A DNA stretch of 64,000 nt from Nocardioides sp. HDW12B. Lineage in GTDB: Bacteria; Actinomycetota; Actinomycetes; Propionibacteriales; Nocardioidaceae. The stretch is from contig NZ_CP049867.1 in the NCBI RefSeq assembly GCF_011299595.1, forward strand, positions 3,224,001-3,288,000. Direction: 5' to 3'. The translations under genes were made by a program, and so were the position numbers. Position 1 is the stretch's first letter. Each line of letters opens with the position of its first letter. The notes beneath the pieces were generated by a model. That model saw only the letters and a list, made by a program, of their open reading frames with translations, was not told the DNA's origin and searched no databases. This document shows positions 1-8,614 of the stretch, piece after piece.

Positions 1-91
1 CCGGGTCGCCGAGGCCCACGGCGGGATGGTCGGCATCGACGACGGCCCCTCGGGCGTCGGCTCCGAGATCTGGTTCGAGCTCCCCGCCTGA
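1..91 (+). CDS. C-terminal fragment of a sensor histidine kinase (partial)
   Basis: Only the last 29 codons lie in the window, in frame 2, ending at TGA 89-91. The peptide contains EAHGG followed by a glycine/serine-rich turn and ends WFELPA. This is the usual close of a HATPase_c domain: the helix after the G2 box, then a final beta strand of the F-x-LP type, as in two-component sensor kinases. Nothing can be said about the sensor region. The stop codon overlaps a hairpin (90-110) that probably ends transcription. Confidence 0.65.
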   Translation, partial: RVAEAHGGMVGIDDGPSGVGSEIWFELPA

Positions 92-110
92 CCCGCCACC
101 GGGGCGGGTC
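90..110. terminator. Bidirectional hairpin between convergent genes
   Basis: GACCCGCC (90-97) pairs perfectly with GGCGGGTC (103-110) across a 5-nt loop. It lies between the kinase stop and the stop of the DUF2252 gene on the other strand. There is no U-tract, as is common for actinobacterial terminators. Confidence 0.55.
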
Positions 111-117
111 GCGCCGG

Positions 118-1434
118 TCAGGTGGCGGCGATGCCGATCCGGCCGGTGCGGAACGCGTCGACGAACAGCGCGTGGTCGTGGCGGACCTTCTGGGCGTAGT
201 CCACGCCGAACTCGGTCACCGCCTCGACGAACGCGCGACGACGCCCCTCGAGGCTCTCGCTGATGGCGTCCTCGACCTGGAAGCTGACCAGCGACTGGTC
301 GCTGTCCTCGTCGGAGGCGCAGTGCACCTTGGCGGTGGCGCGGCCGAGCTGCTCGACGACCGGAGCGATCTCCGACGGCTCGTAGAGCGAGCCCCAGTCG
401 AGGTCCATCTCGTACGGCGAGATCTCCGCGACGACGTAGCCGACGCCGTCGACCGTGGTGAACCCGAGGTTCGGGTCGGTGTGCGACTGCAGCGCCCGCT
501 GGCTGACGACCGTGCGCTGGCCCTCGTGCTCGAAGTAGCGCTCGACCTTCTTGGTGTCGACGAAGCGGCTGACGGCCGGCACGTTGGCCTGCTTCATCGA
601 CAGCACCACGTCGTTGTCGAGCGACTGGCTGAAGCCCTCGACGAGCACGTTGTACGCCGGGAGCCCGGCGCTGCCGATGCCGAAGCCGGACATCCCCACG
701 ATGTCGCGGACGTCGTAGAACAGCGAGCGGTTGATGCGCTTGGTGTCGGGGATGGACTCCAGGTAGGCGTCGAACGCCTTCTCGATCTTGCGCCGCTCGG
801 TCTTGGACAGGTGGCGGGCCGCTCCCCCCTCCTTGAACATGCGCACGCCGGTGTCCTGGCTGGTCATCCCGTCGAGCATGGCCGCACGGGTGGACTGGCG
901 CGCCTTCTGCAGCAACGCCTGGACGGGCCCGTCGGTGTTGTGGAGCTGGAGAGCGAAGTCGTCGTCCTCGACGACCTCGGTGTAGTGCGTGACCTGGGCG
1001 AGGTAGCCGCGCAGGTAGCGCCCGATGAGGGACCGGACGTCCTCCTCCGGCAGCGCCTTGCTCCAGCCCAGCAGCGCCAGGCTCGCGCTGAAGCGCTTGA
1101 GGTCCCACGTGTAGTGCCCCAGGTAGGCCTCGTCGAAGTCGTTGACGTCGAAGACGAGCCGGCCGTCGGCGTTCATGTAGGTGCCGAAGTTCTCGGCGTG
1201 CAGGTCGCCGTGGATCCAGATGCCGCCGCTGCGCTCGTCGACCCAGGGGTCCTCCTCCGGGGTGACGTCGGCGTAGAACAGGCACGCGGTGCCGCGGTAG
1301 AACGCGAAGGGGTCGACGGCCATCTTGCGGTACTTCACCCGGAACGCCGCGGGGTCGGCCTTCATCAGCGGCGCGAAGGCCTCGCCGAGGACGTCGATGA
1401 TCTGCTTCTGGCGGCGGTCGTCGGCTTTCGTCAC
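118..1434 (-). CDS. DUF2252 family protein
   Basis: 438 residues from the chosen GTG (1434-1432), close to the family's usual length. DUF2252 proteins have an aminoglycoside-phosphotransferase/kinase-like fold. The HGDLHAENFG motif in the first third corresponds to the phosphotransferase catalytic loop, and VFDVNDFDE downstream resembles the metal-binding loop. Substrate and reaction are unknown. The frame stays open upstream into xthA, but that extension has no family similarity and would overlap the divergent gene. A CATGGT hexamer ends 6 nt before the GTG, matching the leaderless-promoter pattern of this window. It is transcribed divergently from xthA. Confidence 0.8.
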   Translation of the reverse strand: MTKADDRRQKQIIDVLGEAFAPLMKADPAAFRVKYRKMAVDPFAFYRGTACLFYADVTPEEDPWVDERSGGIWIHGDLHAENFGTYMNADGRLVFDVNDFDEAYLGHYTWDLKRFSASLALLGWSKALPEEDVRSLIGRYLRGYLAQVTHYTEVVEDDDFALQLHNTDGPVQALLQKARQSTRAAMLDGMTSQDTGVRMFKEGGAARHLSKTERRKIEKAFDAYLESIPDTKRINRSLFYDVRDIVGMSGFGIGSAGLPAYNVLVEGFSQSLDNDVVLSMKQANVPAVSRFVDTKKVERYFEHEGQRTVVSQRALQSHTDPNLGFTTVDGVGYVVAEISPYEMDLDWGSLYEPSEIAPVVEQLGRATAKVHCASDEDSDQSLVSFQVEDAISESLEGRRRAFVEAVTEFGVDYAQKVRHDHALFVDAFRTGRIGIAAT

Positions 1435-1497
1435 CCCGACACCATGCCCGCTCGCACCGGGGAGCACACGCCGCTGTGGACCGCGTCGGGCCGGGGG

Positions 1498-1503
1498 TAG
1501 CCT
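1498..1503 (+). promoter_or_regulatory. Leaderless -10 element of xthA
   Basis: TAGCCT lies 7 nt before GTG 1511, so transcription should begin at or next to the start codon. No Shine-Dalgarno sequence is visible. Confidence 0.55.
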
Positions 1504-1510
1504 GCCCGGC

Positions 1511-2302
1511 GTGCGCCTGGCCACATGGAACGTCAACTCCGTCCGCTCCCGCATCGACCGCGTGGAGGCGTTCCTGACCCGCCACGACGTCGACGTCCTC
1601 GCCCTGCAGGAGACCAAGGCCCGTGACGACCAGTGGCCCACGATGGGGCTGCAGGCGATGGGCTACGAGGTCGCGACCAACGGCTACAACCAGTGGAACG
1701 GCGTCGCGATCGTCTCCCGCGTCGGGCTGGAGGACGTGACGCCCGGCTTCTCCGCCATGCCGGAGTACGGCGACCCGCCGGTCAGGGAGGCGCGCGCGCT
1801 CGCCGCGACCTGTGGCGGCGTACGGCTGTGGTCGCTGTACGTGCCCAACGGACGCAAGGTCGGCGACCCGCACTACGACTACAAGCTGGCCTGGCTGGAG
1901 GCGCTGCGCGCGGAGGCGACCGCCTGGTCCCGGGCCAACCCCGAGGTGCCGGTGGCGCTGGGCGGCGACTGGAACGTCGCCCCGCAGGACGAGGACGTGT
2001 GGGACATGGCGGTCTTCGCGACGAGCACGCACGTCACCGAGCCGGAGCGGGCGGCCTTCCGCGCCTTCGTCGACGACGGGTTCACCGACGTGGTGAGGCC
2101 CTACGACCCGGGCCCGGACGCCTTCACCTACTGGGACTACTACCGCCAGCGCTTCGAGCGGAACAAGGGCATGCGCATCGACTTCGTGCTGGGGTCCGCC
2201 GCACTGTCCGAGCGGGTCGTGGACGCGTTCGTCGACCGCGAGGAGCGCGCCGGCAAGGGCGCCTCCGACCACGCCCCGGTCGTGGTCACGCTCGCGGACT
2301 GA
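1511..2302 (+). CDS. xthA: Exodeoxyribonuclease III
   Basis: 263 residues, typical for the ExoIII/AP-endonuclease (EEP) family, which cleaves DNA at abasic sites and removes 3' blocking groups during base-excision repair in the cytoplasm. Visible motifs in order are TWNVNSVR at the N-terminus, LQETK (catalytic Glu), GDWNVAP in the middle and SDHAPVVV at the C-terminus, which holds the catalytic Asp-His. The GTG start at 1511 puts the first strand at residue 1, as usual, and is preceded by TAGCCT 7 nt upstream. It is followed 47 nt later by rmuC, another DNA-maintenance gene. Confidence 0.93.
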   Translation: MRLATWNVNSVRSRIDRVEAFLTRHDVDVLALQETKARDDQWPTMGLQAMGYEVATNGYNQWNGVAIVSRVGLEDVTPGFSAMPEYGDPPVREARALAATCGGVRLWSLYVPNGRKVGDPHYDYKLAWLEALRAEATAWSRANPEVPVALGGDWNVAPQDEDVWDMAVFATSTHVTEPERAAFRAFVDDGFTDVVRPYDPGPDAFTYWDYYRQRFERNKGMRIDFVLGSAALSERVVDAFVDREERAGKGASDHAPVVVTLAD

Positions 2303-2349
2303 GGGCGCCGCGCGACTCTTCTGTCGGACGTCTCGGGCAGGGTGGGCCC

Positions 2350-3513
2350 ATGACTGACGCGATGCTTCTCGGCCTGCTGCTGGCGGCCGCCCTCGGACTC
2401 GTGGTGGGCCTGCTCGTCGGTGCCTCGGTCACCGGTCGGCGCGGCCGCTCCGCCGAGGAGCTGTACGTCGACCGGTCCCGCGTCGAGGGCGAGGCCGTCG
2501 TCGCCGAGCGGCTGGCGCAGCTCCAGGGGCAGATGCAGGCGCTCCAGGTCGACCGCGCCTCGTGGCAGAGCCAGCTGCGCCAGCAGGTCGAGGACATGCA
2601 GCACTCCACCGACCTGCTGCGCCGCGAGACCCAGTCGCTGTCGAGCGCGCTGCGCCGTCCGTCGGTCCGCGGCCGCTGGGGCGAGCTGCACCTGCGCCGC
2701 GCCGTGGAGCTGGCCGGGCTCGTCGCACGGTGCGACTTCGACGAGCAGGTCGCGACCAACGACGCCGAGGGCCAGGTGCGCCGCCCCGACCTGGTGGTCC
2801 GTCTCGCCGGCGGGCGCAGCGTGGTCGTCGACGCGAAGGTGCCCCTGGACGCCTTCCTCGACGCCACCGAGGCCGACGACGAGGACGAGCGGCTGGCCCA
2901 CCTGCGCCGGCACGCCCGCCAGCTGCGGGCCCACGTCGACGTCCTCGCGGCCAAGTCCTACTGGCGGGCGCTGGAGCGGACCCCGGAGTTCGTCGTGCTG
3001 TTTGTGCCCGGGGAGTCGTTCCTGTCGGCCGCCCTGGAGAGCGACCCCTCGCTCCTGGAGACAGCGGCCGAGCGTCGGGTCATCCTGGCGACGCCGACGA
3101 CCCTCATCGCGCTGCTGCGCACCGTCGCGCTGGGCTGGACCCAGGAGGCGCTGGTCGAGCGGTCCGAGGACATCCTCCAGGTCGGTCGGGAGCTCCACGA
3201 GCGCCTGTCGACGATGGGCGCGCACCTGGACAAGGTCGGCCGTTCCCTGGGTGCTGCGGTCGGCGCCTACAACCAGGCGCTGGGCTCGCTGGAGAGCCGG
3301 GTGCTCGTGACGGCACGGCGGTTCAACGCCCTGGGCATGACCGACCGGGAGCTGGCTTCTCCGGCCCCGCTCGAGGTCGCCCCGCGCACCCCGACGGCCG
3401 AAGAGCTCGTGGCCGACCCGCGGGCGGGGGTCGCCGACCCGGAGCGCGGCGTCCCGACGTCGGGGCGCGGACCGCTCCCGGGCACCGGCGTGGCGGACGT
3501 GTCGTCGGCCTGA
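2350..3513 (+). CDS. rmuC: DNA recombination protein RmuC
   Basis: 387 residues. RmuC proteins are membrane-anchored, coiled-coil proteins with a restriction-endonuclease-like domain that limit inversions and recombination at inverted repeats. Here an N-terminal transmembrane helix (about residues 4-27, Leu/Ala/Val rich) precedes a Gln/Arg-rich coiled coil (about 35-100). The conserved core follows, with RGRWGELHLRRAVELAG, VVVDAKVPLDAF and FVPGESFL. The C-terminal 50 residues are Pro/Ala rich and poorly conserved. The ATG at 2350 follows CAGGGT by 6 nt. Orientation and closeness to xthA suggest a small DNA-repair group. Confidence 0.92.
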   Translation: MTDAMLLGLLLAAALGLVVGLLVGASVTGRRGRSAEELYVDRSRVEGEAVVAERLAQLQGQMQALQVDRASWQSQLRQQVEDMQHSTDLLRRETQSLSSALRRPSVRGRWGELHLRRAVELAGLVARCDFDEQVATNDAEGQVRRPDLVVRLAGGRSVVVDAKVPLDAFLDATEADDEDERLAHLRRHARQLRAHVDVLAAKSYWRALERTPEFVVLFVPGESFLSAALESDPSLLETAAERRVILATPTTLIALLRTVALGWTQEALVERSEDILQVGRELHERLSTMGAHLDKVGRSLGAAVGAYNQALGSLESRVLVTARRFNALGMTDRELASPAPLEVAPRTPTAEELVADPRAGVADPERGVPTSGRGPLPGTGVADVSSA

Positions 3514-3520
3514 TGCGCCG

Positions 3521-3526
3521 TACCTT
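3521..3526 (+). promoter_or_regulatory. Leaderless -10 element of the DUF6542 gene
   Basis: TACCTT lies 6 nt before GTG 3533, just downstream of the rmuC stop. Confidence 0.5.
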
Positions 3527-3532
3527 GGGCTC

Positions 3533-4165
3533 GTGCACAGCCGCGTGCCCCACGAGCCCGCCGGCGCCGTGACCGTCGAGGTCACCGACGCCCCCGCCTC
3601 CGCGCCCGGACCGCGGGACGGCCTTCCCGCCGCCGAGCGCCTCGACGACACCGGACCGGTCACTGCTCCCCCGTCGGTCGACCCGTCGTCCAGCACGCCG
3701 ACCGCGACGGCACCACCGTCGGAGGGCCGACACCCTGCGCGGCGCCCGGCCCGTCCGACGCTGTGGATGCAGGGGCACCACCCGGGCCGTCTCGTCCTCC
3801 GCGCGACGTCGCTGATCCTGCTCGCCGTGCTCGGCCTCAACCTCCTCGTGACCGGCAGCATGGGCCTCGGGTTCGACCTGGCGTTCGTCGCGGCCTGCGC
3901 CGTGATCGCGCTGTGGGTGCGCCCGCGCGACTTCTTCATGATCGGCGTCTTCCCGCCGATCTTCCTGGGCGTCGTCGTGATCGTGCTCGGCATCGCCGAC
4001 CCGGCCTCGGTGGCCCGCGCCTCCGACAACGCCGGCCAGGCGGTCGTCTCGGGCCTGGCCCACCAGGCCCAGACGCTCGTCCTCGGCTACGGCCTGACGC
4101 TCGCCGTCATCGCGCTGCGCCAGGTGGCGATCCGCAACGGCGGCCGCCTCCGCGTCCGCCGCTGA
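3533..4165 (+). CDS. DUF6542 membrane protein
   Basis: 210 residues of unknown function. The first 75 residues are disordered and rich in Pro, Ala, Thr and Ser. The rest is a compact membrane domain with about four hydrophobic segments (near residues 85-105, 110-125, 133-152 and 180-198) and a charged tail (RNGGRLRVRR). This matches DUF6542, an actinobacterial family whose M. tuberculosis member (Rv1111c, from memory) is also next to ispH in the opposite orientation. The gene ends 6 nt from the ispH stop. The GTG start fits the leaderless hexamer at 3521-3526. Confidence 0.75.
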   Translation: MHSRVPHEPAGAVTVEVTDAPASAPGPRDGLPAAERLDDTGPVTAPPSVDPSSSTPTATAPPSEGRHPARRPARPTLWMQGHHPGRLVLRATSLILLAVLGLNLLVTGSMGLGFDLAFVAACAVIALWVRPRDFFMIGVFPPIFLGVVVIVLGIADPASVARASDNAGQAVVSGLAHQAQTLVLGYGLTLAVIALRQVAIRNGGRLRVRR

Positions 4166-4171
4166 CCGCTC

Positions 4172-5191
4172 CTAGGCGCTCGAGGCTGCCTTCTCGGCCG
4201 CGCGGATGTCGCGCCGCAGCTCCGGCGGCAACGCGAAGATCAACGACTCCTCTGCGGTGTGGACCGCCTCGGCGTCGGGGTAGCCCCGCTCGGCCAGGAA
4301 GGACAGCACGCCGTCGACCAGGTCCTCGGGGACCGAGGCGCCCGAGGTGACGGAGACCCGCTCGACACCCTCGAGCCACGCCTCGTCGATCTCGCTCGCG
4401 TCGTCGACCCGGTAGGAGGCCTTGGCCCCCGCCTCGAGGGCGACCTCGACCAGCCGCACCGAGTTCGACGAGTTGCCGGACCCGACCACGATGACCAGGT
4501 CGGCGGCCTTCGAGATCTCCTTCACGGCCATCTGCCGGTTCTGCGTGGCGTAGCAGATGTCGTCCGAGGGCGGGTCGAGCAGCAGCGGGAAGCGCTCGCG
4601 GATGGCGTCGACCACGGCCAGAGTCTCGTCGACCGACAGCGTGGTCTGGCTCAGCCAGGCCACCTTGGCCGGGTCGCGGACCTCGATCGCGGCGACGTCC
4701 TCGGGCCGCTCCACGAGCTGGATGTGCTCGGGCGCCTCCCCGGCGGTGCCCTCGACCTCCTCGTGGCCGGCGTGGCCGATGAGGAGGATGTCGTAGTCGT
4801 CGCCGGCGAAGCGCTTCGCCTCGTGGTGGACCTTGGTCACCAGCGGGCAGGTGGCGTCGATCGTCTTCAGCGCGCGCTCGGCGGCCTCGGCGTGAACCAT
4901 CGGCGAGACGCCGTGGGCGGAGAAGACGACCGTGGCGCCCTCGGGCACCTCGTCGAGCTCCTCGACGAAGACCGCCCCGCGCTCCTCGAGACCGGCCACG
5001 ACGTGCTTGTTGTGGACGATCTGCTTGCGGACGTAGACGGGCGCGCCGTACAGGTCCAGCGCCTTCTCGACGGTGATGACGGCCCGGTCCACCCCGGCGC
5101 AGTAGCCCCGCGGCGCAGCCAGCAGCACCGCCCGCTCGTCGGCGCGGTCGGCGGTCAGCACGGGAGGCATCCCCAGGTCAGCACTGCTCAT
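4172..5191 (-). CDS. ispH: 4-hydroxy-3-methylbut-2-enyl diphosphate reductase (LytB/IspH)
   Basis: 339 residues. It catalyses the last step of the MEP isoprenoid pathway, reducing HMBPP to IPP and DMAPP with a [4Fe-4S] cluster. The three cluster cysteines are visible at about C31 ([11 protein letters not shown]), C115 (DATCPLV) and C213 ([10 protein letters not shown]). SAHGVSP and SGNSSNS are also conserved. The chosen ATG 5191 has TACGAT 6 nt upstream; the longer upstream frame would add 18 poorly conserved residues. It is divergent from xseA with 47 nt between the start codons. Confidence 0.95.
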   Translation of the reverse strand: MSSADLGMPPVLTADRADERAVLLAAPRGYCAGVDRAVITVEKALDLYGAPVYVRKQIVHNKHVVAGLEERGAVFVEELDEVPEGATVVFSAHGVSPMVHAEAAERALKTIDATCPLVTKVHHEAKRFAGDDYDILLIGHAGHEEVEGTAGEAPEHIQLVERPEDVAAIEVRDPAKVAWLSQTTLSVDETLAVVDAIRERFPLLLDPPSDDICYATQNRQMAVKEISKAADLVIVVGSGNSSNSVRLVEVALEAGAKASYRVDDASEIDEAWLEGVERVSVTSGASVPEDLVDGVLSFLAERGYPDAEAVHTAEESLIFALPPELRRDIRAAEKAASSA

Positions 5192-5197
5192 GACCCC

Positions 5198-5203
5198 ATC
5201 GTA
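5198..5203 (-). promoter_or_regulatory. Leaderless -10 element of ispH
   Basis: Read on the minus strand, TACGAT stands 6 nt before ATG 5191. Confidence 0.55.
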
Positions 5204-5226
5204 GGAGGCCGGTCGGAAGTCGGGGC

Positions 5227-5232
5227 TAGGGT
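5227..5232 (+). promoter_or_regulatory. Leaderless -10 element of xseAB
   Basis: TAGGGT stands 6 nt before GTG 5239. It is only 24 nt from the oppositely oriented ispH -10, so the two promoters are back to back. Confidence 0.55.
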
Positions 5233-5238
5233 GCCTGC

Positions 5239-6492
5239 GTGGCACTCGAGACCAGCCCCGAGCAGCCGGCCCCTGTCCGGCAGATCGCCACCCTGCTCAC
5301 GAGCTGGATCGACCGCCTCGGCGCGGTCTGGGTCGAGGGTCAGATCACCCAGCTCAACCGTCGCCAGGGCATGGCCACCGTCTTCATCGTGCTGCGCGAC
5401 CCCCTCGGCGACATCTCGATGTCGGTCACCTGCCAGCGCCAGGTCATCGACTCCGCCGACCCGCCCGTCGTCGAGGGCGCGAGCGTCGTCGTGCACGGCC
5501 GTCCGCGCTACTACACCAACCGCGGCACCCTCAGCCTCGTCGCCGACGACATCCGCATGGTCGGCCTCGGCGAGCTGCTGGCCCGCCTCGAGCGGCGGCG
5601 CCAGCTGCTGGCCGCGGAGGGCCTCTTCGCCCGGGAGCGCAAGCAGCGCCTCCCGTTCCTGCCGCACCGCATCGGGCTGGTGACCTCCCGTGGCTCTGCG
5701 GCCGAGCGCGACGTGCTGGAGAACGCGCGCCGCCGGTGGCCGGCGGTCGCCTTCGAGACCCGGTACGCCGCCATGCAGGGACCCAGCTGTGCCCGGGAGG
5801 TGATGGAGGCCGTCCAGCGGCTCGACGCCGAGAGCAGCGTCGACGTCATTCTCGTCGCCCGCGGGGGCGGGTCCATCGAGGACCTGCTGCCCTTCTCCGA
5901 CGAGGGGCTCGTGCGGGTCGTGGCGAAGGCCCGCACCCCGGTCGTCTCCGCGATCGGGCACGAGCCCGACACGCCTCTGCTCGACCTGGTCGCCGACGTC
6001 CGCGCCTCGACCCCGACCGACGCGGCGAAGATGCTGGTGCCCGACGTCGGCGAGGAGCTCGAGCGGGTCGCCGAGCTCCGGCGCCGTGCCCGGCGGCACC
6101 TCAGCACCTTCCTGGCCCACGAGCTGTCCCAGCTGGCCAACCTGCGAGCCCGCCCCGTGCTGGCCGCCCCCACCACGGTGCTCGAGCAGCGTGCGGCCGA
6201 GGTCGACGAGCTGGTGGCCCGCGCCCGCCGTACGCTCGGCCACCGGCTGGACCGGGCCGCCGACGACCTCGACCACTCTCGCGCCCGGGTGCGGGCGCTG
6301 TCGCCGCGCGAGACCCTGAGGCGCGGCTACGCCGTGGTCCAGGACGCGGACGGGCACGTGCTCACCAGCACCGACCAGACCGCGGCGGGCGCCCACGTCA
6401 CCGCGCGGCTCTTCTCCGGCCACCTGGCGATGACCGTCGACGGTCTCGCGCCCGAAGCACACCCCGACCCCGAGGACGAGGACGACGCATGA
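5239..6492 (+). CDS. xseA: Exodeoxyribonuclease VII large subunit
   Basis: 417 residues, slightly short of the E. coli protein. It forms a complex with several XseB subunits that degrades single-stranded DNA from both ends. An N-terminal OB fold (about residues 10-110, [15 protein letters not shown]) precedes the catalytic domain with [12 protein letters not shown], the conserved [14 protein letters not shown]-type motif (here [11 protein letters not shown]) and [24 protein letters not shown] helical region and a C-terminal segment starting at RRGYAVVQD follow. The stop overlaps the xseB start by 4 nt (ATGA), which implies translational coupling. Confidence 0.95.
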   Translation: MALETSPEQPAPVRQIATLLTSWIDRLGAVWVEGQITQLNRRQGMATVFIVLRDPLGDISMSVTCQRQVIDSADPPVVEGASVVVHGRPRYYTNRGTLSLVADDIRMVGLGELLARLERRRQLLAAEGLFARERKQRLPFLPHRIGLVTSRGSAAERDVLENARRRWPAVAFETRYAAMQGPSCAREVMEAVQRLDAESSVDVILVARGGGSIEDLLPFSDEGLVRVVAKARTPVVSAIGHEPDTPLLDLVADVRASTPTDAAKMLVPDVGEELERVAELRRRARRHLSTFLAHELSQLANLRARPVLAAPTTVLEQRAAEVDELVARARRTLGHRLDRAADDLDHSRARVRALSPRETLRRGYAVVQDADGHVLTSTDQTAAGAHVTARLFSGHLAMTVDGLAPEAHPDPEDEDDA

Positions 6493-6719
6493 GCGAGGAC
6501 ACCACCACCGGAGTCGCGGACGACATCGGCGGCGAGGGAGCACTGGGCTACGAGGAGGCGCGCGCCGAGCTCCTCGACGTCGTGCGCACCCTCGAGCAGG
6601 GCGGAGCCTCCCTGGAGGACTCCCTCGCGCTCTGGGAGCGCGGCGAGCGCCTGGCCCAGGTCTGCCAGGAGTGGCTCGACGGGGCCCGGCAGCGGCTCGA
6701 GGCCGTCACCGACCGCTGA
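6489..6719 (+). CDS. xseB: Exodeoxyribonuclease VII small subunit
   Basis: 76 residues, the normal size for XseB, which binds as a helical hairpin to the XseA C-terminal region. The [27 protein letters not shown] stretch, followed by LWERGE, is the conserved two-helix signature. The ATG overlaps the xseA TGA. The first 17 residues are variable. Confidence 0.93.
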   Translation: MSEDTTTGVADDIGGEGALGYEEARAELLDVVRTLEQGGASLEDSLALWERGERLAQVCQEWLDGARQRLEAVTDR

Positions 6720-6764
6720 GCGCCGCGCCGCCTGCGCGACCGGCGTCTCGCGTGAGGAGGTGGG

Positions 6765-7301
6765 TCAGGGCGTCGTCAGCGAGGCGGCGTACGCCGTGAG
6801 CGTGTCCTCGTCGACCGACCCGACCACGACGGTCACGACGTCGGAGTCCTCGGTGACCAGCGCGAGGTCGTCGTCCGCGGTGTCGCGGAACAGCTGCCAG
6901 GCCGTGCCGTCGACGTCGACCTCGCCGGCCTCCTCGGTCTCCTCGCCGACGAAGGCGGCGACCAGGTCGCCCACGGACCGGTCGGCCTGCTCGAGGCCGA
7001 TGTACTTCTCGTCGTCGGTCAGCACCCCGAGGTGCCAGGTCTGGTCGCGGCCCTGGTCGAAGCGCACGCTGGTCGCCTTCCAGCCGTCCGGCAGCTCGTC
7101 GGGCACGAGCACGGTGAAGTCGGCCGTGTCCTGGGCGTAGTCGGCCGGACCGGCGTAGTCGACGGCCTCGATCTCGACCGTGGCGTCGTTGCGGTTGACG
7201 GCCCGGAAGGCCACGAAGGCCAGCACCACCAGGACGAGCACGACCATGGCGCCGATCATCCCGGAGAAGGACCGGTTGTACTTCGCTGGTTGCTCGCTCA
7301 C
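6765..7301 (-). CDS. DUF4245 membrane-anchored protein
   Basis: 178 residues. A short cytoplasmic N-terminus (SEQPAKYNRS) is followed by one transmembrane helix (about residues 14-35) and an acidic extracytoplasmic domain with PDELPDGWKATSVRF, LGVLTDDEKYIGLEQ and a final VVVGSVDEDTL strand. This matches the actinobacterial DUF4245 family, whose function is unknown. In M. tuberculosis the homologue (Rv1100, from memory) also neighbours glpX and lies opposite to it. The GTG at 7301 is chosen because the conserved region starts there; the upstream frame runs antisense into the molybdate operon. Confidence 0.8.
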   Translation of the reverse strand: MSEQPAKYNRSFSGMIGAMVVLVLVVLAFVAFRAVNRNDATVEIEAVDYAGPADYAQDTADFTVLVPDELPDGWKATSVRFDQGRDQTWHLGVLTDDEKYIGLEQADRSVGDLVAAFVGEETEEAGEVDVDGTAWQLFRDTADDDLALVTEDSDVVTVVVGSVDEDTLTAYAASLTTP

Positions 7302-7393
7302 CCCGTCATTGTCCCAGGCGCCCCGAAACCGCCCGACCACGCTCTGCAGGGCCCGTGCGGGAGCCCGATCACGGTGCCACACCGCACGTGGGC

Positions 7394-7436
7394 CCGCAGA
7401 TGCGGCTGATCGGTCGCTTTCGGGCCGCAGGTGCGG
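7394..7436 (+). promoter_or_regulatory. Paired palindromic operator of the molybdate operon
   Basis: Two copies of CCGCA-N2-TGCGG occur at 7394-7405 and 7425-7436, centres 31 bp apart (about three helical turns), each followed closely by a TGATC. A degenerate third copy lies at 7382-7393. The second copy abuts a CATGAT hexamer (7437-7442) that stands 6 nt before GTG 7449. A bound protein would therefore cover the promoter. The regulator encoded just downstream is the obvious candidate. Confidence 0.6.
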
Positions 7437-7448
7437 CATGATCGCCGG

Positions 7449-7856
7449 GTGCCCGACTACCGCATCACCGAGGCGGCCGCCGTCCTCGGCCTCAGTGACG
7501 ACACCCTCCGACGCTGGGTCGACGCCGGCCGCGTCGCCTCCCACCGTGACGCCGACGACCGCGTGCGGATCGCCGGCACGGACCTGGCCGACCTGGCGCG
7601 CAGCATGGCCGAGACCGGGCCGCCGGGGCTGTCGGACGGCCGGCGCGCCGCCTCCGTCAGCGCCCGCAACCGGATGCGGGGCGTCGTGACCCGGGTCGTG
7701 CACGACAGTGTGATGGCCCAGGTCGAGATGGTCTGCGGCCCCTACCGCGTCGTGTCGCTCATGAGCTCCGAGGCCGCCCTGGAGCTGGGCCTGAGCCCCG
7801 GCGTCATCGCCGTTGCCTCGGTGAAGTCCACCAACGTGGTGGTGGAGCTGCCGTGA
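7449..7856 (+). CDS. HTH-TOBE molybdate-responsive regulator (ModE-like)
   Basis: 135 residues. The N-terminus is an excisionase/MerR-type winged HTH (YRITEAAAVLGLSDDTLRRWVDAGRV, then R-D-A-D-D-R-V-R). After a linker, a TOBE/Mop domain (SARNRMRGVVTRVV to ASVKSTNVVVELP) is of the kind that binds molybdate or tungstate. This domain order is a minimal one-component molybdate sensor, common upstream of mod genes in actinobacteria and different from E. coli ModE. The stop overlaps modA (GTGA), so sensor and transporter are co-translated. Likely role: represses modABC when molybdate is plentiful, by binding the 7394-7436 palindromes (inference). Confidence 0.85.
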   Translation: MPDYRITEAAAVLGLSDDTLRRWVDAGRVASHRDADDRVRIAGTDLADLARSMAETGPPGLSDGRRAASVSARNRMRGVVTRVVHDSVMAQVEMVCGPYRVVSLMSSEAALELGLSPGVIAVASVKSTNVVVELP

Positions 7857-8614
7857 GGGCCGTTGCCGTCGTCCTGGTCGCGCTCGCCACCCTGACCGCC
7901 TGCGGCGGGTCCGGCCGGTCCGGCGGGTCGGGTGCCGAGGACGTCACCCTGGACGTCCTGGCCGCCTCGTCCCTGACGGAGTCCTTCGAGGCGCTTGCCG
8001 AGGACTTCGAGGCCGACAACCCCGGCGTCACGGTGCGGCTGTCCCTCGGGTCCTCTTCCGCCCTGGCCCAGCAGGTCACCGAAGGAGCACCCGCCGACGT
8101 CCTGGCGACCGCCGACCTGCCGAGCATGGAGCTGGCCGGCGACGACGTGGCGGCGGCCACCGAGTTCGCCACCAACGAGCTCGTGCTCGTGACCCCGTCG
8201 GACGACCCCGGGGGGATCTCGTCCCTCGACGACCTTGCCGACGCCCAGTTCGTCACCTGCGTCGACTCCGCCCCCTGCGGCGCGCTGGCCGACCAGCTGC
8301 TCGAGGACGCCGGCGTCACCGCCGAGCCGGTCTCCCGCGAGGCGGACGTCAAGGCGGTGCTGGCCAAGGTCACCTCCGGCGAGGTCGACGCCGGCTTCGT
8401 CTACGTCACCGACGCGGTCGCGGCCGGCGACGAGGTCCGTCGGGTCGAGGTGCCCGGCGCGGCCGACCTGCCGGCGCGCTACGCCGTCGCCACCGTCACC
8501 GAGGCGCGGGAGCCCGAGCTGGCCGAGGCGTGGGTCGACCTCGTCCTGGGCGAGGACGGTCAGCAGGCGCTCGCCGACGCCGGGTTCGGCCCACCCGTCG
8601 ACGGGTCCCCGTGA
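7853..8614 (+). CDS. modA: Molybdate ABC transporter substrate-binding lipoprotein
   Basis: 253 residues with a lipoprotein signal: a hydrophobic stretch, then a lipobox ending LTAC at about residue 18, then a Gly/Ser-rich linker. The mature domain is a type II periplasmic-binding fold with LDVLAASSLTESFEALAEDFEA at its start, the ModA ligand-loop pattern SLGSSSALAQQVTEGAPADV, and VKAVLAKVTSGEVDAGFVYVTDA. It binds molybdate outside the membrane and delivers it to ModB. Four-base overlaps join it to the regulator upstream and to modB downstream. Confidence 0.93.
   Translation: MRAVAVVLVALATLTACGGSGRSGGSGAEDVTLDVLAASSLTESFEALAEDFEADNPGVTVRLSLGSSSALAQQVTEGAPADVLATADLPSMELAGDDVAAATEFATNELVLVTPSDDPGGISSLDDLADAQFVTCVDSAPCGALADQLLEDAGVTAEPVSREADVKAVLAKVTSGEVDAGFVYVTDAVAAGDEVRRVEVPGAADLPARYAVATVTEAREPELAEAWVDLVLGEDGQQALADAGFGPPVDGSP

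Noticed and set aside
172-1500. Long open frames antisense to or out of frame with real genes (for example 172-1500 plus, 2140-4029 minus, 9746-11998 minus, 29185-30900 plus and 32290-34521 minus)
   Set aside because: They are artefacts of very high GC, which makes stop codons rare. Their translations are rich in Arg, Gly, Pro or Val-Asp-Gly, carry no domain motifs, and overlap genes with clear family signatures.
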